A stretch of DNA of 64,000 nt. It comes from Voacanga thouarsii. Its lineage: Eukaryota > Streptophyta > Magnoliopsida > Gentianales > Apocynaceae. The stretch is taken from the NCBI GenBank assembly GCA_026120185.1, contig JANUWF010001640.1, positions 723,501-787,500 on the forward strand, written 5' to 3'. The number at the start of each line of letters is the position of its first letter. Within the stretch, counting starts at the first letter, position 1. The position numbers were made by a program, and so were the translations under genes. Below, piece by piece: positions 58,421 through 64,000 of the stretch. Below the pieces are notes generated by a model. The model saw only the letters and a program-made list of their open reading frames with translations, did not search any database and was not told the DNA's origin.

Positions 58421-60933
58421 CTCATTCAAGAAATCTAGAATTCTAATCCCAAAAGAGGATTAAATTCAAAATTTCCAAACATATTTCCATAAAATGTTCC
58501 AATAAGGGCATTCCAAGTAATTTATTAATATCCAATTCCAAAATTTACCATTTTTTTAAAATCCTAAATATTTAATCTAAAAGGACTAAATTCACAAAAT
58601 TCATGCTTTAATCATCCAGTAAGGTTTCCAAGCCAATTATGATGTTCAATCGAGCCCAAAATGGCATAAAATAATTCTTGCTCAAATAAACCTTAAACAT
58701 ATTCAGGAATTTTCAAAATGGTATAAAACAGAGCATTTCATGGAAAAATGAAGAACACTAACTTTTAAAAGGTTCTAAAAATCAAAGAGACTCACCTCGT
58801 GTCCTAAGCGACTCTTCTCGTTTACGGCCGTTTAGTCACCGTTTCCACCGTTTCGTTGACCGTTTACTACTAAACCTACACCGAACATCGTTTTCGGGTC
58901 AATTCCTATTTAGCCAAAAAATAGCTAGCAGTTAGCTGACATCTTGCCAACGTGCCCAACGTTCAACAAACGTTTAGTCGACATTAGCCGTCGGGGGCGA
59001 TGGTTAGCCGACGAGGTCAACGGTTAAAGGAAAACGTCTAACTTTCGTCTACGTCATTTTTATGTCGTTCGTTCAATTCTTTCATTTTTCTTTTTCCACT
59101 TCCTTCCTCCCTTAATGTACAAGGGATTCACTTCATTTTCCCCTTAATTTCACCCAAAAATATACCAATTAATTATCCTTAGGTTCGTCCATGTTCTTAA
59201 GAAAAATTCTGAAATTTTTCTGCTTTGACAGCTAATTTTGTTTTGGACATAACTTTCAGTTCACAACTCTAATTTGGCTCCATGATACACTGAAACAACC
59301 ATAACACTCTGAACTTTAATTTTTTTTAAGCTCTTTTTAGAGTCCTGGTTCCTGTGACATTTTACTGGGTGAAAACAGCCCTAGTAGTTTTGTCTCAATT
59401 TCACTATTCATGCTTTCCTTTGTTTTCCTTCCTAGAACCATTAATTCACCCAATTTTTCCTCCAAATCACCCTTAATTTTGTGATTTCCAGATCTCAATA
59501 GTTCACAAAGATCACATTTGTTTAGCATAAATTTACTTTTCCTATTCAAGGGCTAGTATAATTCGTGTTTCCTACTAAGTCACTACTAAGTAACTTCCAT
59601 TTTTACTTTACTTTGATCAGCACCTTCCCAACCAAAATTAAGCCTTCAAGCTACCATAATTATTCAGTTCTTTCTCACCCAAAACATTACTCAAAAACCC
59701 TTAGGCAGCCAGCACATATTTAAGCATGTATAAGGTTCATGCACAAAAGTTCACAAACTATAGCTTTGATCCGAAATCAAAGCATGAAAGTCATGTTTTC
59801 ATGTTAAAATTCATATCATCATGATCATCATTCACCCAAAAACAACTTTAATTCAAGTAAGGCAGGCCTTTACCTTGGATTTGAGTCTATTTGAGGTGAT
59901 TTGCTCCAAGAACACCAAGGCTTCACTAGTACACCAAGAACACACACTAGCTAGCCTTTTTTTTTGTTTTCTCTTGTTTGATCTCTTTTTCTCTTGGTTT
60001 TTTCCTTCTCTTGGCTGCCAAAATTCAAGCTGTTTAACAGACCTTTTTCACCACCATTCACCCCTCAAATCTTGGCAATTCATTTCTTGTTTTGGTTTAA
60101 TTGAACGGTAGATATATATAAGTGTGTTCCAATTGGATTTTTACACACCAACCACTTTTTTTTTCCTTCAGAAACTTTTCCTTTATTTCTTCTTGCATGT
60201 TTTCTGACTTCTTGGCCTAATTTCAGCCATTCAATCACCTTTTCTTGGTCTATGTATTGACCAATCAAAATGCACAAGACTTTAATCAAATGGGCCCACA
60301 AAATGATGTGTTCCAATTATAAATTTACACATCATTCTTCATTTATTTTATATTTCTTTAATTCCATGTGTTTTCCATGAATCCTTCAAGCAACCCCTCA
60401 TAATTTGACACACGTCCATGGGCTACCAATCATAAGGTGCCACACACGCCGTGTTTTAACCACACTTTCCTATTTTCTTCAGAAATAACCAAAATTGGGT
60501 CTGTAACGGAAAAATATTTTATTTCACCATTCAACTCTAAAAATTCTACTAAATCCATTGGTAACACTTAAATTCTTCAATTTTGTCTCTATTTATCAAA
60601 TTTGCGATCAAAGTTGCGGTGCAGTCAAAATGATGAAAATGCCCCCGACTACTTGAGTAGCGTAATTCACACCAGAACGTGTGTTTCATCCCATTCACCA
60701 ATTTCTCTTTTCAGAGTACCCTTAAATTCTTATTTTATTAATAATAGTAGCATTTCAAAAATTTAGAGTACGGGTAGAACAAATCTAATAATTACATCTA
60801 GTTCCCAATAAAATTTTATTCCACTAAAGTATTCGTCTTATTATACCAATCAACTTTTGTTATGGGCATTGATACAAATTCTTGTCATATTTCAAGTAGT
60901 GACCAATTGAAAGTAAAAAGGTAGGATGTTACA

Positions 60934-61909
60934 ATAAATGAACCTTCAAATACACAAGAATCTCATAAGTCAAGTAGGACATGAGTGGTACCTAAAAGAT
61001 ATGAATTCCTTATTAGTTACCACAATAACATATTGCTCATTGAAAAATATGAGCCCACCATTTACATGGAAGTTCTGAAGAGTCTAAAATCTGACAAAAT
61101 GGCTTGACGTCATGAAGTCAGAAATGGATTCCATATGTTTGGACTTTAATTGATCCACCCAAAAGGATAAAACTCATAGCGTGCAAATGAGTTTTCAAGA
61201 AGAAAATCGACATGGATGGTAAAGTCATTACCTAGAAGGCAAGACTGGTTGCAAAAGGTTATCATCATCAAGATATTGATTATGATGAGACTTTTTCACC
61301 AGTAGCAATGCTGAAATCTATTAGAATACTCCTAACACTTGCCGCTTATTATGGCTATGAAATTTTGCAAATGGATGTGAAAACAGCTTTCCTTAATGAA
61401 AATCTAATTGAGGAAATGTATATGATATAACCTAAGGGTTTCACATCCAATGATCACACTAAAGTGTGCAAGCTGCAAAGGTCCATTTACGGACTAAAGT
61501 AAGTTTTTAGGAGTTTGAACATCTGTTTTGATGAAACAATTAAAGAATTTGGTTTTATACAAAACATGGATAAACCTTATGTATACAAGAAGGTTAGTGT
61601 AAGTGCAGTTATTTTCCTATTACTTTATATTGATAATGTATTCCTAATAGGAAACGATATCTCTACTCTTCAATCAGTCAAGATTTGATTATCAAAGAAA
61701 ATTCTCCATTAAAGACCTTAGAGAAGCAACTTATATTTTAGGAATAACGATCTATAGAGATAGATAAAAAAAAAGTTGCTCAGTCTTTCACAATCTACAT
61801 ACATAGACAAAGTGCTAAAAAAGTTTAGTATGGATCAATATAAGAAAGGATTCTTACCCATGACTCATGAGATAAACCTTTCAAAATCTGTGTCCTCAAA
61901 CACAAGGTG
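60934..61909 (+). pseudogene. Cop-2 reverse transcriptase fragment
   Basis: Copia sequence resumes after S3 with the integrase-RT linker and runs through RT in several frames: KCASCK/VCKLQRSIYGLK around 61465-61500, LLYIDNVFLIGND at about 61620-61660 (YVDD box altered to YIDN), FSIKDLREATYILGITIYRD, and MDQYKKGFLP-type text near 61830-61860. It matches Cop-1 44765-43990 in order. It stops at the CACTA terminus at 61910. Confidence 0.8.
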
Positions 61910-62289
61910 CACTACAAGAAAATGATATATTGGTGACAAAACATCAATTAGGAAATTTTGTTTTATCTCTAAAAGTACCTTTCTTTAGCAACAAAAACTT
62001 TTTGTTGCTACTGATTAAGACCTTTGTCAACAAAATTTTTATTTCCTAACTAAAAGCGATGGCTTTAGCTAGGAAATAAGAGTATCAAAGAGGAAAATTT
62101 AAGTTTCTTTGCCAATTATGCATCATTAGAGACGAAAATTCATTTCCTTGCCAAAATTTTTCTCGCTAATAATGCATCATCAACAAGGAAAATTCATTCC
62201 TAATTAAAAAAATAATTGTTAACACAATTAACTATACTTTTAGGGAGAAAATTCGTATTTCCTAACTAATACCTGTCTTTAAATTTTTA

Positions 62290-62560
62290 AATATTTATAA
62301 CATGACCTCAAAAAAAAATTTAATTAGTCTTTAAATTTCGTATAATTACAAAATGATTTCAAAATTTTGTAAATTAGCCCTAAATTTTAAAATATTCAAA
62401 ATATGACCCTAAAAGTTTTACAAATTGGTCGTTAAATTTTACAAATTAGTCCTTCAAATTTTTAAATTTATAAAATGATCGCAAAATTTTATAAATTGGT
62501 CATTAAATTTTATAATATTTAAAATATAATCTCAAAAAATTTTAAATATTAACATATTCG
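62290..62560 (+). repeat. Short degenerate AT-rich repeats in the CACTA element
   Basis: Repeated units of about 35-45 bp such as acaaattggtcgttaaatttt and ataaattggtcattaaatttt. No gene. Confidence 0.6.
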
Positions 62561-62569
62561 AATACCTTT

Positions 62570-64000
62570 AAATTTCGTAAAATATATTCGAATACCTTTA
62601 AATTTTGTTATAACATATTTTAAGTGATTTTAACAAATCAAACAGTCGATCGTTAATTTGATAAGCCTATCTTCGTTAATGCATTAGATTTTGGGCATTG
62701 TTATAGAGATTATTCTAGACTATGTAGCAAAACATATTCGCTTACATTTAAATTTGGTCATAATACTTTTTATAGTGATTTTATCAAATCTAAGAGTTGG
62801 ATCGTTATTTTGATAGCCTATCTTTGTAAAAGTGTTAAATTTTTTATATTTTTATAAAAATCATACTAGATTCTATGGTAAAACATATCCGATTATATTT
62901 AAATTTGATCATAATACTTTTTATAGAGATTTCAATAAATCTAACGGTTAGATTATTAATTTGATATGCCTATCTTTATAAATATGTTACGTTTTTTGTA
63001 TTTTTATAATGATTATGCAAGATTCTGTGACAAAATATATTCGATTATTTTTAAATTTGGTCATAATACTTTTTTTAGTGATTTTATCAAATATAATGGT
63101 TGGATCATTAATTTAATATGTCTACCTTTGTAAATGTGTTAGGTTTTGAGAATTTTTATAGATTTTATACTAGATTATGTGGAAAAAAAAACATATCCAA
63201 TTATCTTTAAATTTGGTTATAATACTTTTTTTAGCAATTTTCTCAAATCTAATGGTTAGATCGGTAATTTGATATGTCTATCTTTGTAAATGTGTTAGGT
63301 TTTAGGCATTTTTATAGAGATTAAGCTAGCTTATGTGGTAAAATATATCCGGTTATCATAAAATTTGTTTATAATATATTTTTTAATAATTTTAACAAAT
63401 CTAACGATTGGATCATTAATTTGACATACTAATCTTTGTAAAAGCGTTAGGTTTTGAGTATTTTTATAGAGATTATGTTAGATTATGTGGCAAAACATAT
63501 CTGACTACCTTCAAATTTAGTTATAGTACTTTTCTTTAATAATTTTAGCACATCTAATAGTTAGATCAATAATTTGACATGCCTATTTTCGTAAATGCTT
63601 TTGGTTTTGGGTTTTTTTGTAGACATTATTCTAAATTATGTTGAAAAACATATCCAGTTACATTTAAATTTGGTCATAATATTTTTTTTAAATAATTTTA
63701 TCAAATCTAATAGTTAGATAATTAATTTAATATGCCTATCTTTGTAAATTTGTTATGTATTCGACATTTTTATACAGATTGTGCTAGATTTTGTGGATAT
63801 GGCAAAACATATCCGATTGCCTTTCAATTTGGTCATAATATCTTTTTTTGCCAATTTTATCAAATCTAATAGTTGGATTGTTAATTTAATATGTCTATCT
63901 TTTTAAATGTGTTAGGTTCTCTTCATTTTTAAAGAAATTATACAAGATTCTATGGCAAAACATATCCGATTACCTTTCAATTTTGTCATAATCATTTTTT
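62570..64000 (+). repeat. ~154-bp tandem repeat array
   Basis: About nine diverged head-to-tail units, each with aaacatatccgattacc-like text (starts near 62728, 62881, 63034, 63188, 63343, 63492, 63645, 63804 and 63958), then tttaaatttggtcataatac, atcaaatctaatggttggat and cctatctttgtaaatgtgtt. Spacing 149-159 bp. The array runs off the window edge. No ORF. Confidence 0.85.

Larger units (their letters stand above)
56913..60933 (-). mobile_element. S3: very long solo LTR (TGTAACACCCC...GGATGTTACA)
   Basis: A 4.02-kb insertion in Cop-2. Flanks ataga (56908-56912) and ataaa (60934-60938) form a TSD with one mismatch; copia coding resumes directly. The left end (tgttgccccgtcc, gggtctttataatga) is the reverse complement of the right ends of S1 and S2, so it lies on the minus strand. 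No internal LTR pair and no pol. Open frames at 57607-57798, 59337-59549, 59821-60316 have no recognisable product. Confidence 0.85.
61910..64000 (+). mobile_element. CACTA (En/Spm-type) transposon, 5' or 3' end, continues beyond window
   Basis: cactacaagaaaatga at 61910 is the classic plant CACTA terminal motif and interrupts Cop-2 RT mid-motif. The preceding gtg (61907-61909) would be the 3-bp TSD. The first ~400 bp carry repeated aggaaat/atttcct strings in both orientations, as expected of subterminal transposase-binding repeats. No transposase ORF lies in the visible 2.1 kb, so autonomy is unknown. Confidence 0.75.

Noticed and set aside
62570..64000. CRISPR-like or gene-cluster interpretation of regular repeats
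   Set aside because: Units are ~154 bp, contiguous and diverged without unique spacers, in a plant genome: a tandem satellite-like array.

Overview
The window is a repeat-dense stretch of nuclear DNA from a flowering plant. I find no host gene, rRNA gene or functional tRNA gene. Almost every base can be placed in a transposable element. Nearly all coding tracks are fragments of retrotransposon gag-pol polyproteins broken by stops and frameshifts. The lineages present (Athila-type Ty3/gypsy, Angela-like Ty1/copia, RTE-type LINE, CACTA DNA transposon and very long TGTAACACC...GGTGTTACA LTRs) are typical of large, AT-rich angiosperm genomes. I cannot name the species.

The layout is a nest that can be unpacked from target-site duplications (TSDs) and from host sequence resuming on the far side of each insertion. 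Outermost is a copia element on the + strand (Cop-2; 56189-56912 and 60934-61909). It is interrupted by a long solo LTR (S3, 56913-60933) and a CACTA element (61910 to the window end). To its left it is interrupted by a long LTR-like block, X (28344-30336, 32068-32369, 55129-56188). X probably began left of the window, so most of the window appears to lie inside Cop-2. X contains the Athila-type elements Ath-C (1-30 plus 20511-28343, +) and Ath-B (32370-55123, +), and an Angela-like solo LTR (30337-32067).

Ath-C contains Ath-A (31-20510, -), inserted in its 5' LTR, and a solo copia LTR (24508-26310). Ath-A carries a non-autonomous Athila-like element, NA-D (1234-7413), a 4.4-kb solo LTR, S1 (8997-13356), and a copia solo LTR (18479-20347). 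Ath-B carries a 3.5-kb solo LTR, S2 (36677-40182), and a LINE (43235-53507, flanked by a 16-bp TSD). The LINE in turn hosts a 3'-truncated copia element, Cop-1 (about 43567-50855).

No element looks capable of moving by itself. Ath-A, Ath-B and Ath-C keep the order protease, reverse transcriptase (RT), RNase H, integrase, but all have an unusually short gag region. Ath-C has also lost RT and RNase H by deletion. NA-D has LTRs, primer-binding site and polypurine tracts, but no pol and only an unrecognised ORF. The points most worth a second look are the gag-poor Athila families with a pol-less partner, GGCGCC-centred dyads recurring in unrelated LTRs, a tRNA-like sequence inside a long LTR, the Cop-1/LINE deletion chimera, and a ~154-bp tandem repeat array beside a CACTA terminus.
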